Position numbers and translations under genes: made by a program | Shown: in pieces, positions 1 through 8,894 of the stretch | Layout: each line of letters opens with the position of its first letter | Numbering within the stretch: position 1 is the stretch's first letter | Notes under the pieces: model-generated | What the model saw: the letters and a program-made list of their open reading frames with translations, nothing else | Databases searched by the model: none | Told to the model about the DNA's origin: nothing | Assembly (NCBI RefSeq): GCF_039631295.1 | Contig: NZ_JBDIVE010000003.1 | Location: 124,001 to 188,000 of the forward strand | Direction of reading: 5' to 3' | DNA from: Viridibacterium sediminicola | GTDB taxonomy: Bacteria > Pseudomonadota > Gammaproteobacteria > Burkholderiales > Rhodocyclaceae | DNA: 64,000 nucleotides

Positions 1-2
1 AG

Positions 3-2957
3 ATCATGCAGCGCGGGGTGAATCTGCCCGAGGATGGTGGCGCCCTGGCCGAGCTGGCGCAGACTACGCACAGCATGTCGGCGGCAGACTACCAGCGCTA
101 TTTTGCCGGCTTGCCGGCGATTGCCCAGCAGGAGCTGGTTAACGGCCCCTTGGGCCGGCTGCGTGCCGAATTGCAGCAGGCGCGGCGCAGCAAGCAATAC
201 GATATCGGCATTGCCACGGCAAACAATGGTTTGCGCGAGCTGGGCCATCTTGTCGCGGGTCTGGAGCACGCCCAGCGCGGCACGGCGCTGGCCCTGCTGA
301 GTGATGCGGAAAAGGCGGTGCCCTCTTGCCTGAGTGTGCTTGCCGCTGCCGCGCGCGCCTGTCAGCGCTTTGATCAGGATATCGATGCCTTGCTGGCCTT
401 GCGCTTGCCGGGTGTGCGTGGCTGGGGGCCCGCGCCGGGCAAGGTGATGGTCAGTGCCGGGCGCATCGTGCTGCCCGGCATCGAGCTGGGCAATGTGTTC
501 ATCGGGCCGCAGCCGCCGCGCGGCTGGGAGCTCGACGAAGAGCTGCTGCACGCCAATACGCGCATCCCGCCGCCGCATCAGTACCTGGCCTACTACCACT
601 GGCTGCGCGATGTCTTCAAGGCCGACGTGATCGTTCATCTGGGGCGGCATTCGACCTATGAATTCCTGCCGGGCAAGGCCAGTGCTTTGTCGGTCGAGGA
701 TTTTCCGCGCATCGTGGCGGGCGATGTGCCAGGCGTTTATCCCTACATCGTCGATGGCGTCGGCGAGGGCTTGCAGGCCAAGCGGCGTGGCTTGGCGGTG
801 ATGGTCGATCACCTGACGCCACCCTTGTCGGCGACGCCCTTGTACGATCGTTTGCTGAACTTGCGGCAGCTGGTCGAAAGCTTCGAGAGCAGCAGCTCCG
901 AGGCCTTGCGCAGTCAGGCCGCTGCAGACATGCGCCGGCAGACGGAAGCGCTGCAGTTGCGGGCGGAGCTCGAAGCGAGCATGGCTGATGTGCTGCAGGT
1001 GCGCGGCATCGGCTTCGAGCAGGTCGACGACGAATTGCTGGCCCACGAGATCGGCCACTACCTGACCAAGCTGCAGGAGAAATTCATGCCGCATGGTTTG
1101 CATGTCTTCGGTCAGGCCTGGTCTGATGAGGCTTTGCAGACCATGCTGGCGTCGATGCAGCTGGGCGCGGACCAGGCCGCGCTGGCGCGCAAGCTGGCTG
1201 ATTCGCCCGCGCAGGAAATGCGCAATCTGCTGGCGGCGCTGGATGGCCGCTTCGTGCCGCCGGGCAAGGGCAATGATCCGCTGCGTGCGCCGGAGGCCTT
1301 GCCGACCGGACGTAATTTCCATGGCGTCGATGGCGATGTGCTGCCGACTCCGCTGGGTTTTCGCCTGGGGCAGGAGCAAGCTGAACGGGTTCTCGCGCGC
1401 AAGCTGCCGGGCAGCGGCAGCGAGGCGGTGGTGCTGTGGGCCTCGGACGCGGTACGCGACGAAGGCGTGATGGTCGGTTTTACCCTGGCGATGATGGGGC
1501 TGGAGCCGCGCTGGAATGCGCGCGGCATCGTGCAGGGGCTCAAGCTGCTGCCATTGGCGCCTGCGCAGACGCGGCGCGATGTGCTGGTGACCAGCTCGGG
1601 GCTGTTCCGCGATCTCTATCCCAATCTGGTGAATCTGGTCGATCGCGCCGGCCGCCTGGCACTGGCGGCCAGTGCGCAGACCTTGCGCCGCGAGGCAGCC
1701 GACAGCCAGGCCGCGCTGGACGCCGCGCTGGCGCCGCTGGGCAGCGCGCCCGAGGAAGGCACCGAGAGCCTGACGCAAAACGGTGTGGCGCGCCAATGGC
1801 TGGCGCGCGTGCGCAGCTTGCAGGCGCAGGGCATGGCGCAGGCCGAGGCGGGACGTGAGGCCGCCTGGCGCATTTTCGGCGACGCGCCCGGCGCCTATGG
1901 TGCAGGCGTCAATCGCCTGACCGAGCGCTCCGGCGCCTGGCAGGATAGACGCGAGCTGGGCCGCGCCTACCTGCTGCGCATGGGCCACGCTTTCGGGCTG
2001 GATGCCGGCGGCGAAGCAGCGCACAGCGCGTTTGAAACCAGTCTGGCCAGCGTCGAGCGCAGTTACCACGGGCGCGCGTCCAATCTGTATGGCTTGCTCG
2101 ACAACAACGACGCCTTCGATTACTTGGGCGGGCTGTCGCTGGCGACCGAGACCCTGACCGGGCGCGTGCCGCAAGCCATGGTGCTGTACCACGCAGATGC
2201 TGCGCATGCCGATGTCGAGCCGCTTGAGGCGGCCCTGCTGCGCGAGTTCCGCGGCCGCAATCTCAATCCGGTGTGGATCAAGGCGCTGATGAAGCACGGC
2301 TATGCGGGGGCGCGGACGTTTGGTCAGGAGTTTCTCGAGAATCTCTGGGGCTGGCAGGTGACGCGGCCAGACGTGGTCCGCGACTGGGCCTGGGATGAGG
2401 TCGATCGCACGTATTTTCGCGACGTCCATGGCATTGGCGTGAGTCAGTTTCTGGCCAGCGGCCAGGCGCAGCAGGTCAAGGCGCACATGCTCGGCATCAT
2501 GATGGTGGCGACGCAGAAAGGCTTCTGGCATCCGGACACTGCGACGCGCCAGCGCCTGGGCAATGAACTGGTCGAGCTGGTGGCGCGCAATGGCTTGCCC
2601 GGCAGCGGACATACCAGCCCGGCCAACCCGATGTGGGACTGGCTGCTGCCACAGCTCGATGCCCGCCATCGCACGGCCTTGCAGGAGACGCTGCAACACG
2701 CGCGCCAGAGTTACACGCTGCCCGCAACCGAGCCAGCGCGGCGCGGGCCGGTACAGGCGGCAGACCAAGCCTTGCCGCCACGCCCCAGCGTGCAGCCGGA
2801 AGCAACCGCGCCCAAGCCCGCCTTGCGAGCTTCGGAAATCGCCCGCCGTCCGCTGTCGGCACGTGTCATCCATCCCCTGTGGTGGGGGCTTTTGGGGCTG
2901 CTGAGTGTGGCGTTGCTGGTGCTCGGCATCCGGCGCGGCATGCGCGCCCCGGTTTGA
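3..2957 (+). CDS. cobN: CobN-family chelatase, C-terminal membrane anchor (5' partial)
   Basis: CobN/BchH-type large subunit, truncated by the window start (984 residues visible; the family usually has 1,200-1,300). Family blocks are clear: HLGRHSTYEFLPGK (about residue 210), SSGLFRDLYPNLVNLVDRA (about 525), YGAGVNRLTERSGAW (about 630), and a late block with KHGYAGA and FLENLWGW. In aerobic cobaltochelatases the first block normally reads close to HFGTHGTLEFMPGK, so the GTHG core is changed here to GRHS. After about residue 900 comes a Pro/Ala-rich linker and then one hydrophobic helix (WWGLLGLLSVALLVLGI) with a basic tail, a membrane anchor not expected in soluble CobN. ExbB-like and DUF2149 genes follow directly. 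That set resembles the HmuS-type CobN-like haem dechelatase modules of Bacteroidetes, so cobalt insertion, cobalt removal or energised corrinoid handling are all possible. Family is certain; reaction is not. Confidence 0.85.
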   Translation: MMQRGVNLPEDGGALAELAQTTHSMSAADYQRYFAGLPAIAQQELVNGPLGRLRAELQQARRSKQYDIGIATANNGLRELGHLVAGLEHAQRGTALALLSDAEKAVPSCLSVLAAAARACQRFDQDIDALLALRLPGVRGWGPAPGKVMVSAGRIVLPGIELGNVFIGPQPPRGWELDEELLHANTRIPPPHQYLAYYHWLRDVFKADVIVHLGRHSTYEFLPGKASALSVEDFPRIVAGDVPGVYPYIVDGVGEGLQAKRRGLAVMVDHLTPPLSATPLYDRLLNLRQLVESFESSSSEALRSQAAADMRRQTEALQLRAELEASMADVLQVRGIGFEQVDDELLAHEIGHYLTKLQEKFMPHGLHVFGQAWSDEALQTMLASMQLGADQAALARKLADSPAQEMRNLLAALDGRFVPPGKGNDPLRAPEALPTGRNFHGVDGDVLPTPLGFRLGQEQAERVLARKLPGSGSEAVVLWASDAVRDEGVMVGFTLAMMGLEPRWNARGIVQGLKLLPLAPAQTRRDVLVTSSGLFRDLYPNLVNLVDRAGRLALAASAQTLRREAADSQAALDAALAPLGSAPEEGTESLTQNGVARQWLARVRSLQAQGMAQAEAGREAAWRIFGDAPGAYGAGVNRLTERSGAWQDRRELGRAYLLRMGHAFGLDAGGEAAHSAFETSLASVERSYHGRASNLYGLLDNNDAFDYLGGLSLATETLTGRVPQAMVLYHADAAHADVEPLEAALLREFRGRNLNPVWIKALMKHGYAGARTFGQEFLENLWGWQVTRPDVVRDWAWDEVDRTYFRDVHGIGVSQFLASGQAQQVKAHMLGIMMVATQKGFWHPDTATRQRLGNELVELVARNGLPGSGHTSPANPMWDWLLPQLDARHRTALQETLQHARQSYTLPATEPARRGPVQAADQALPPRPSVQPEATAPKPALRASEIARRPLSARVIHPLWWGLLGLLSVALLVLGIRRGMRAPV

Positions 2958-2976
2958 AGTCGAGGTCTGGATAGTC

Positions 2977-3417
2977 ATGAACACATTGCTCAATCTCGCC
3001 TGGGTACACAGCCTGGTCAGCGCCCTGCTGCCCTTGGCGATTGCGGTGTTGCTGCTGGCCTGCATTGCCGCCCTGATCGAGGCGGGGATCGCCCTGGGTG
3101 AGCGCTTTCGCGGCCTGCGCCTGCTGGAAGCCAGCGCCGATGCGGCCCGCGTCGAGCGCCTCGCACGGCGGCGGATCGAGCGCAGCGATCTGCTGGCGCG
3201 GATTCCGCCGATGCTCGGTTTGATGGCCACCATCATTCCGCTCGGGCCCGGCCTGGCGGCGCTGGGGCAGGGCGATCCGGCCGCGCTGGCCAAGGCGGTC
3301 ACGGTGGCGTTCGATGCGACGGTGCTCGGTTTGGTCGCCGGCATTGCCGGCTTGTGGATCGGACGCCTGCGTCGCCGCTGGTACGAAGAATTGCTCGAAC
3401 GCATGGAGCAGGCATGA
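2977..3417 (+). CDS. MotA/TolQ/ExbB-like proton channel protein
   Basis: 146 residues from the ATG at 2977; a longer in-frame start at 2905 would lie inside cobN and adds no hydrophobic or conserved sequence. There is an N-terminal transmembrane helix (about residues 12-38), a basic cytoplasmic loop (RLARRRIERSDLLARI) and two further hydrophobic segments carrying the ExbB/TolQ-like PPMLGLMATIIPLGPGLAAL and FDATVLGLVAGIAGLWIG. It is shorter than ExbB (about 240 residues). The stop overlaps the DUF2149 start by ATGA. ExbB/TolQ proteins use the proton gradient to drive a partner. Here the partner is presumably the next small protein, and the driven machine the anchored CobN or a TonB-dependent corrinoid receptor; both are inference. 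Confidence 0.8.
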   Translation: MNTLLNLAWVHSLVSALLPLAIAVLLLACIAALIEAGIALGERFRGLRLLEASADAARVERLARRRIERSDLLARIPPMLGLMATIIPLGPGLAALGQGDPAALAKAVTVAFDATVLGLVAGIAGLWIGRLRRRWYEELLERMEQA

Positions 3418-3722
3418 GTCAGCGCCACGTTTTGGCGAATCAACGCCGTCGTTTGCGCACCCGCTTTGACGGCGACGATGAGGATCCGCGCGCCAGCCTG
3501 GTCAATTTGGTCGATGTGATGCTGGTCTTTGCCTGCGGCTTGCTGGCGGCGATCAGCCACACGCAGACGGCGCAGCAGGCGGCCGTCAGTGAGGTCAGCC
3601 GCGTCAAGGCGCTGCCCGAGGCGACGCGTGCGCTCGAAGGTGGCGCCGAGGGCTACCTGTCGGTCGGCAAGGTCTACCGTGATCCGAAAACAGGCAAATT
3701 GATTCTGGTGGAACAACCATGA
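3414..3722 (+). CDS. DUF2149 protein, ExbD-like partner
   Basis: 102 residues. A basic, polar N-terminus (RRRLRTRFDGDDEDP) precedes one transmembrane helix with an acidic residue at its start (SLVNLVDVMLVFACGLLAAI), which is the layout of ExbD/TolR, where a conserved Asp in the helix takes part in proton flow. The C-terminal half is soluble and ends YRDPKTGKLILVEQP, as in DUF2149 proteins. DUF2149 genes are known next to ExbB-like and CobN-like genes. Overlaps both neighbours by 4 nt (ATGA), so translation is coupled. No enzyme function is expected. Confidence 0.75.
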   Translation: MSQRHVLANQRRRLRTRFDGDDEDPRASLVNLVDVMLVFACGLLAAISHTQTAQQAAVSEVSRVKALPEATRALEGGAEGYLSVGKVYRDPKTGKLILVEQP

Positions 3723-4516
3723 ACGGCGCACAACGCATCGTCTGTCTGACCGAAGAGACGACCGAGACGCTCTACCTACTGGGCGAGGAAGCGCGCATTG
3801 TCGGCATTTCCGGTTACACCGTGCGGCCCGAGCGGGCACGCAAGGAGAAGCCGAAAATCTCGGCCTTCACCAGCGCCAAGATCGATGCGATTCTCGCGCT
3901 GGAGCCCGATCTGGTGATCGGCTTCTCCGACTTGCAGGCCGACATCGCCGCGCAGCTGATCCGCAGCGGCGTGAATGTGCTGATCACCAATCAGCGCAGC
4001 GTCGAGGAAATTCTGCAGACCATTTACACCGTTGGCGCCCTCGCTGGCGTGCCTGACAAAGCGCAGGCCCTGGTCGCCCAGCTGCAGCAGGGCATCGACG
4101 AAGTGAGCACAGCCGCAGCCAGCCTGCCGCGCAAACCGCGTGTGTATTTCGAGGAATGGGACGAGCCCCTGATCTCCGGCATCCGCTGGGTGGCCGAGCT
4201 GATCGTGCTGGCGGGCGGCGAGGAATGCTTCCCGGAACTCAAGCAGCACAAGGGCGCCAAGCTGCGCATCATTGCCGATCCGCTCGAAGTGCTGCGCCGC
4301 GCGCCGGACATCATCATCGGTTCATGGTGCGGCAAGAAATTTCGCCCCGAACAGCTCGCCGCGCGATCAGGCTGGGAGGCGATTCCGGCCGTGCGCGATG
4401 GCCAGCTGTTCGAGATCAAGTCCTGCGACATCCTGCAGCCGGGGCCGGCTGCACTGAGTGATGGCTTGCGGCAAATCGCGAGCATCATCCGCAGTTGGGC
4501 GGAGAACCGCGCATGA
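3719..4516 (+). CDS. BtuF-like corrinoid-binding protein without signal peptide
   Basis: 265 residues of the periplasmic-binding (BtuF/FecB, PF01497) fold: IVCLTEETTETLYLLGEEARIVGIS at the start (shown here only by its first positions, about 7-31), ILALEPDLVIGFSDLQADIA at about 60-80, and the late block APDIIIGSWCGKKF. The N-terminus MNGAQRIVCLTEET has no hydrophobic signal sequence, unlike the second BtuF-like gene at 9700, so the product is predicted to be cytoplasmic. Annotated relatives are called cobalamin-binding proteins. It starts at an ATGA overlap with DUF2149 and ends in an ATGA overlap with cbiB. A role in holding corrinoid intermediates inside the cell is inference; an undetected secretion route is the alternative. 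Confidence 0.75.
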   Translation: MNGAQRIVCLTEETTETLYLLGEEARIVGISGYTVRPERARKEKPKISAFTSAKIDAILALEPDLVIGFSDLQADIAAQLIRSGVNVLITNQRSVEEILQTIYTVGALAGVPDKAQALVAQLQQGIDEVSTAAASLPRKPRVYFEEWDEPLISGIRWVAELIVLAGGEECFPELKQHKGAKLRIIADPLEVLRRAPDIIIGSWCGKKFRPEQLAARSGWEAIPAVRDGQLFEIKSCDILQPGPAALSDGLRQIASIIRSWAENRA

Positions 4517-5442
4517 TGCTGGCGCTGGCCTTGGTGCTCGGTGTGCTGCTCGACGCCGCCTTGGGCGAGCCGCGTCGCTGGCATCCGCTGGTGGGTTTTG
4601 GTATGTATGCCAAGTGGCTTGAGTCGCGCAGCAATCGTGCGCAGCCCGCAGCGCTGGCGCGTCTGGTGGGTGTAGCCAGCTGGCTGCTCGCCGTGCTGCC
4701 ATGGCTGGTGCTGGCACTGCTGCTCAAGGCCTGGCTCGCGCAGGCGGCCTGGCTGCTCGATGCACTGCTGCTCTACTTCGCGCTCGGCGCACGCAGTCTG
4801 GGCGAGCATGCGCGGGCGGTCGCCGCGCCGCTGCTGGCGGGCGATCTGGCGGCCGCGCGTGCAGCGCTGTCGCGCATCGTCAGTCGCGACACGCGCCGGC
4901 TCGACGCTGCACAGGTGGCCGGCGCGACGGTGGAGTCGGTCCTCGAGAACGGCAATGACGCGATCTTCGCTACCTTGTTCTGGTTTGCGCTGCTCGGTGG
5001 CCCCGGTGCGCTGCTGTTCCGCCTCGCCAATACCCTGGATGCGATGTGGGGCTACCGCACGCCGCGCCTGCTGTATTTTGGCTGGGCCGCCGCGCGCGTC
5101 GACGATTTGCTCAATCTGCTGCCCGCGCGGCTGACCGCGCTGAGTTATGCCCTGGGTGGTGAGTGCCGCCAGGCGCTGCGCTGCTGGCGTGAGCAGGCGC
5201 CGGCCTGGGACAGCCCCAATGCCGGCCCGGTGATGGCCTCTGGCGCGGGCGCCCTGGGCCTGGCGCTGGGTGGGCCGGCGATCTATCACGGTGCGCTGGA
5301 AGAGCGCCCGCCGCTGGGCTGTGGCGCATCGCCCCAGGCGGCGGATATTGCCCGTGCCCTGCGCCTGGTGCGTGTGGCGCTGTGGCTGTGGTGCGGCCTG
5401 ATCTGTGTGCTCTGCCTGAGCGGGAGTCTGTTGCGTGTCTGA
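4513..5442 (+). CDS. cbiB: Adenosylcobinamide-phosphate synthase CbiB
   Basis: 309 residues, usual length for CbiB (called CobD in the Pseudomonas naming). This inner-membrane protein joins adenosylcobyric acid with aminopropanol phosphate to make adenosylcobinamide phosphate. Typical blocks are LLDAALGEPRRWHPLVGFG near the N-terminus, IVSRDTRRLDAAQVAGATVE (about 118-137), SVLENGNDAIFATLFWFALLGG and ANTLDAMWGYR. Several hydrophobic helices span the protein. Start chosen at ATG 4513 because it overlaps the previous stop as ATGA; an in-frame codon at 4495 would extend into the previous gene. Its 3' end overlaps the GTG start of the decarboxylase gene that makes its substrate. Confidence 0.93.
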   Translation: MMLALALVLGVLLDAALGEPRRWHPLVGFGMYAKWLESRSNRAQPAALARLVGVASWLLAVLPWLVLALLLKAWLAQAAWLLDALLLYFALGARSLGEHARAVAAPLLAGDLAAARAALSRIVSRDTRRLDAAQVAGATVESVLENGNDAIFATLFWFALLGGPGALLFRLANTLDAMWGYRTPRLLYFGWAAARVDDLLNLLPARLTALSYALGGECRQALRCWREQAPAWDSPNAGPVMASGAGALGLALGGPAIYHGALEERPPLGCGASPQAADIARALRLVRVALWLWCGLICVLCLSGSLLRV

Positions 5443-6430
5443 ATTACTTGAACATGGCGGGCGCTTGCGCGCGGCTGCGCATGACTTTCACATCCCGCTG
5501 CATCACTGGCTGGATTTGTCGACCGGCATCAACCCGCAGGGCTGGCCGGTGACGGAGTTGCCGGCCACGGTCTGGCAGCGCCTGCCGGAAGAGAACGACG
5601 GTTTGTACATGGCCACCGTGGCTTATTTTGGCAGCACGGCCGTGTTGCCCGTGGCAGGTTCTCAGGCCGCTTTGCAGGCGCTGCCGCGACTGCGTGGGCA
5701 GAGTCGCGTCGGCATCGTCTCGCCCTGTTACGCCGAGCACGCCAGGGCCTGGGCAAGTGCGGGTCACACGGTGTTGCCGCTTGCCGCCAGCGATGTTGCC
5801 GAGCAGATTGATCGCCTCGACGTGCTGCTCGTCGTCAATCCGAACAATCCGACGGGCGCCTGCATCGAACCGCAAGTCTTATTGGCATGGCATGCGCGCT
5901 TGCAGGCGCGGGGCGGCTGGTTGCTGGTCGATGAAGCCTTTGTCGAGCTGCAACCGGCGTTGAGCGTGGTTGCAGCGGCCGGCGACGGCGCCCATCCGGG
6001 CCTGATCGTGCTGCGCTCGCTGGGGAAGTTCTGGGGTCTGGCAGGGCTGCGTGCCGGCTTTGTCATCGCCGAAGCGGACTTGCTTGGCGAACTGCGCAGC
6101 CTGCTCGGCCCCTGGGCCTTGAGCCACCCGGCGCGCTGGGTGGCGCAACGCGCCATCATGGATAAGCCCTGGTGCGAGGCGACACGCGCGCGTCTGCACG
6201 CCGACAGCGAACGCCTGCGTGCGCTGCTTGCTGCGCATGGTCTCGATGCCGAACAGGGCTGCGGCCTGTTCCGCTGGGTGCCCAGCGCGCGGGCGGCGGA
6301 TCTGTTCACGGCACTGGCGCAGCGCGCCGTGCTGGTGCGGCCATTCAGCGACGGCCTGCGCTTTGGCCTGCCGGGCAGCGAGGCGGGCTGGCAGCAACTG
6401 GATCGCGTGCTCGGCGAGGTGATGGCATGA
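5435..6430 (+). CDS. cobD: Threonine-phosphate decarboxylase (CobD)
   Basis: 331 residues, GTG start at 5435 overlapping the cbiB stop by 8 nt. It is a fold-type I PLP enzyme of the histidinol-phosphate aminotransferase group: HHWLDLSTGINPQGWPV at the N-terminus, VVNPNNPTGA, LLVDEAFVEL and RSLGKFWGLAGLRAGF, where the Lys is the PLP anchor. In this operon it should decarboxylate L-threonine O-3-phosphate to (R)-1-amino-2-propanol phosphate, the side chain used by CbiB. HisC activity is unlikely given the position between cbiB and cobQ. It ends in an ATGA overlap with cobQ. Confidence 0.9.
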   Translation: MSELLEHGGRLRAAAHDFHIPLHHWLDLSTGINPQGWPVTELPATVWQRLPEENDGLYMATVAYFGSTAVLPVAGSQAALQALPRLRGQSRVGIVSPCYAEHARAWASAGHTVLPLAASDVAEQIDRLDVLLVVNPNNPTGACIEPQVLLAWHARLQARGGWLLVDEAFVELQPALSVVAAAGDGAHPGLIVLRSLGKFWGLAGLRAGFVIAEADLLGELRSLLGPWALSHPARWVAQRAIMDKPWCEATRARLHADSERLRALLAAHGLDAEQGCGLFRWVPSARAADLFTALAQRAVLVRPFSDGLRFGLPGSEAGWQQLDRVLGEVMA

Positions 6431-7917
6431 GTGCCCAGACACCCGCGCAGATGCTGATGGTGCAAGGCTGCACTTCGGATGCAGGCAAGAGCACCGTGGT
6501 CGCCGCGCTGTGCCGCTGGCTGCTGCGTCAGGGCCTGCAGGTGGCGCCCTTCAAGCCGCAGAACATGGCGCTCAATTCTGCGGTGACCAGCGATGGCGGC
6601 GAAATCGGCCGTGCCCAGGCGGCGCAAGCGGCGGCCTGCCGCATCGCGCCGCATACCGACATGAACCCGGTGCTGCTCAAACCGAATAGCGATGTCGGCG
6701 CGCAGGTGATCATTCAAGGGCATGCCATCGGCAACATGGATGCGCTCGACTACCACGCCTACAAATCGACGGCGCGCGCAGCCGTGCTGGAGTCTTTTGC
6801 GCGCCTGCGTGCCCAGTATCAAGCGGTGATCGTCGAAGGCGCCGGCTCTCCCGCCGAGATCAATCTGCGCGCCAATGACATCGCCAATATGGGCTTTGCC
6901 GAAGCCGTCGATTGCCCGGTGATCATCGTGGCCGACATCGACCGTGGCGGCGTTTTCGCGCACCTGGTCGGCACACTGGCGCTGCTGTCCGAATCCGAGC
7001 AGGCGCGGGTCAAGGGCTTCGTCATCAACCGCTTCCGTGGCGACATCGCCCTGCTGCAAAGCGGGCTCGACTGGCTGGAGGAACGCACCGGCAAACCGGT
7101 GCTCGGCGTGCTGCCGTATCTGCATGGCTTGCAGCTCGAAGCGGAGGACGGGATTTCACGCGAAGTAGTGCCCGTCCCAAGCGCTGCTCAGCCATTGCGC
7201 GTCATCGCGCCCGTCATGCCGCGCATCAGCAACCACACTGATTTCGACGCGCTGCGCAGCCACCCGCAAGTCGATTTCCGCTTCATCGGCCCGGACCAGG
7301 AAATTCCCGCCTGCGATCTGATCGTACTGCCCGGTTCGAAAGCCGTGCGGGCCGATCTGGCCTTCCTGCGCGCGCAGGGTTGGGAGGCGGCGATTGCGCG
7401 CCACCTGCGCTATGGCGGCAAGCTGATCGGCATTTGTGGCGGCTTCCAGATGCTTGGGCAGACGCTGAGTGATCCGCAAGGCATCGAGGGCGCTGCGGGC
7501 GACAGCGCCGGGCTGGGCTGGCTGGCGATGCGCACGACCCTGCTGCCGCACAAGCAGCTGCGCAATGTGGCGGGCAAGCTGAGCTGGTGCGATGCAGCCT
7601 TCAGCGGTTACGAGATTCATGCCGGCGTCAGCGAAGGGCCTGCGCTGGCGCGGCCTGTCGCGCAGATCGGTGAGCTGAATGATGGTGCGCTGTCCGAGGA
7701 TGGCTTGGTGCTCGGTACTTACGTGCATGGCATTTTCGATCAGCCCGCCGCTTGCGATGCCTTGCTTGCCTGGGCGGGCCTGGTGGCGCCGCGTTCGCCG
7801 GATCTGGCTGCGCAGCGTGAGGCGAGTATCGAGCGTCTGGCTGATACCATCGCGGATTACATGGATACGGACAAACTGATGGCGATTCTCAAGCACAGCG
7901 TGGAGCAGGCCGCGTGA
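6427..7917 (+). CDS. cobQ: Cobyric acid synthase CobQ
   Basis: 496 residues, near the usual 490-510. It amidates four carboxylates of adenosylcobyrinic acid diamide using ATP and glutamine. The N-terminal part is the dethiobiotin-synthetase-like ATPase domain, with the P-loop variant GCTSDAGKSTVV at residues 15-26 and VIVEGAGSPAEINL. The C-terminal part is a class I glutamine amidotransferase with the nucleophile in LIGICGGFQMLG (about residue 340) and the triad His in TYVHGIFD. Start ATG 6427 overlaps the previous stop (ATGA); an open frame back to 6172 runs through cobD and is not coding. Overlaps btuC by GTGA. Confidence 0.95.
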   Translation: MSAQTPAQMLMVQGCTSDAGKSTVVAALCRWLLRQGLQVAPFKPQNMALNSAVTSDGGEIGRAQAAQAAACRIAPHTDMNPVLLKPNSDVGAQVIIQGHAIGNMDALDYHAYKSTARAAVLESFARLRAQYQAVIVEGAGSPAEINLRANDIANMGFAEAVDCPVIIVADIDRGGVFAHLVGTLALLSESEQARVKGFVINRFRGDIALLQSGLDWLEERTGKPVLGVLPYLHGLQLEAEDGISREVVPVPSAAQPLRVIAPVMPRISNHTDFDALRSHPQVDFRFIGPDQEIPACDLIVLPGSKAVRADLAFLRAQGWEAAIARHLRYGGKLIGICGGFQMLGQTLSDPQGIEGAAGDSAGLGWLAMRTTLLPHKQLRNVAGKLSWCDAAFSGYEIHAGVSEGPALARPVAQIGELNDGALSEDGLVLGTYVHGIFDQPAACDALLAWAGLVAPRSPDLAAQREASIERLADTIADYMDTDKLMAILKHSVEQAA

Positions 7918-8894
7918 CACTCAAGCCGCCGCCTCTGCTGCGGGCCAGCTTGCTGGCCGCCATTACCGTGCCGCTGGTGCTGTGGCTGGGCCTGATGCTG
8001 GGCTCGTCCGGCTGGGGCTGGACCTCGCCGGAGATCGTCTGGATGATCCGCGTGCCGCGTGTGATGGCCGCCTTCGGCACCGGTGCGGCGCTGGCGCTGG
8101 GCGGTGCCCTGATCCAGCTGGTGACGCGCAATCCGCTCAGCGATCCGCATGTGCTGGGCGTCACCAGCGGCGCCTCGGTCGGCGCCTTGGTCGCCCTGAT
8201 GCTGCTGCCGGCAAGCTTCGCCTTTGCGCCGGAGCTGGGTGCCATGCTGGGCGCCCTGCTGAGTACCTCGCTGGTCTTTCTGCTGGCCTGGCGCGGCATG
8301 GGGCGCGGCCTGCTGCCCGGCGCGCAGTCGGGCAGCATCGTCATGCTGCTGGTCGGCGCGATGATCGGCGCAGCCAGCAGCGCGGCCGTCTCTTTCATGC
8401 TGGCGATTGCGCGTGATCAGCAATTGCGCAATCTGGTCTTCTGGCTGCTCGGCGATCTCAACGGCGTCACGCACTGGTGGCCGGTGTGGGCCGGCTTGTT
8501 GCTGGCCATGCTGCTGGCCTTGCCGCATGCCCGCGAGCTCGATTTGATGTCGCGCGGCGACGGCTGGGCCTGGACCCTGGGCGTGCCGGTGGCGCGGCGG
8601 CGGCGGCTGGCGATCCTCGCCTCCTGCATCGCGGTGGGCACCGCCGTGGCGACGGCGGGCAGCATCGGCTTTGTCGGTCTGGTGGCGCCGCACGTGATCC
8701 GCTTGCTTGGCTTGCGTGCCGCGCAATGGCTGCTGCCTTTCTCGGCGCTGTTTGGCGGCGTCTTCCTGGTACTCGCCGACGCTGTGGCGCGCACCGTGAT
8801 CGCGCCCTCGCAATTGCCGGTGGGCGTGGTTTCGGCCGCCGTCGGCGTGCCGGTGTTCCTGCTGCTGCTGTTGCGTCGCGGAGCCCATAAATGA
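7914..8894 (+). CDS. btuC: Corrinoid ABC transporter permease, FecCD/BtuC family
   Basis: 326 residues, GTG start overlapping the cobQ stop. It is a hydrophobic FecCD-family permease with about ten membrane helices. Family signatures are WMIRVPRVMAAFGTGAALAL, LVTRNPLSDPHVLGVTSGAS, the coupling region WTLGVPVARRRRLAILAS, and GSIGFVGLVAPHVIRLLG. It would work with the ATPase at 8891 and the binding protein at 9700 to import cobalamin or cobinamide into the cytoplasm. The fold alone does not separate corrinoid from iron-siderophore permeases; the assignment rests on position inside the cobalamin operon. Confidence 0.88.
   Translation: MTLKPPPLLRASLLAAITVPLVLWLGLMLGSSGWGWTSPEIVWMIRVPRVMAAFGTGAALALGGALIQLVTRNPLSDPHVLGVTSGASVGALVALMLLPASFAFAPELGAMLGALLSTSLVFLLAWRGMGRGLLPGAQSGSIVMLLVGAMIGAASSAAVSFMLAIARDQQLRNLVFWLLGDLNGVTHWWPVWAGLLLAMLLALPHARELDLMSRGDGWAWTLGVPVARRRRLAILASCIAVGTAVATAGSIGFVGLVAPHVIRLLGLRAAQWLLPFSALFGGVFLVLADAVARTVIAPSQLPVGVVSAAVGVPVFLLLLLRRGAHK

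Noticed and set aside
4024..5289. 421-codon antisense open frame over btuF-like and cbiB genes
   Set aside because: Its translation is Arg/Gln/Ala-rich without domain likeness, and the plus-strand genes here are certain. Long antisense frames are common at this GC content.
6172..6426. 85-codon extension of CobQ
   Set aside because: It lies wholly within cobD in another frame; CobQ is complete from ATG 6427.
5764..7125. 453-codon antisense open frame over cobD and cobQ
   Set aside because: No motifs; explained by GC-rich third-position bias of the real genes.
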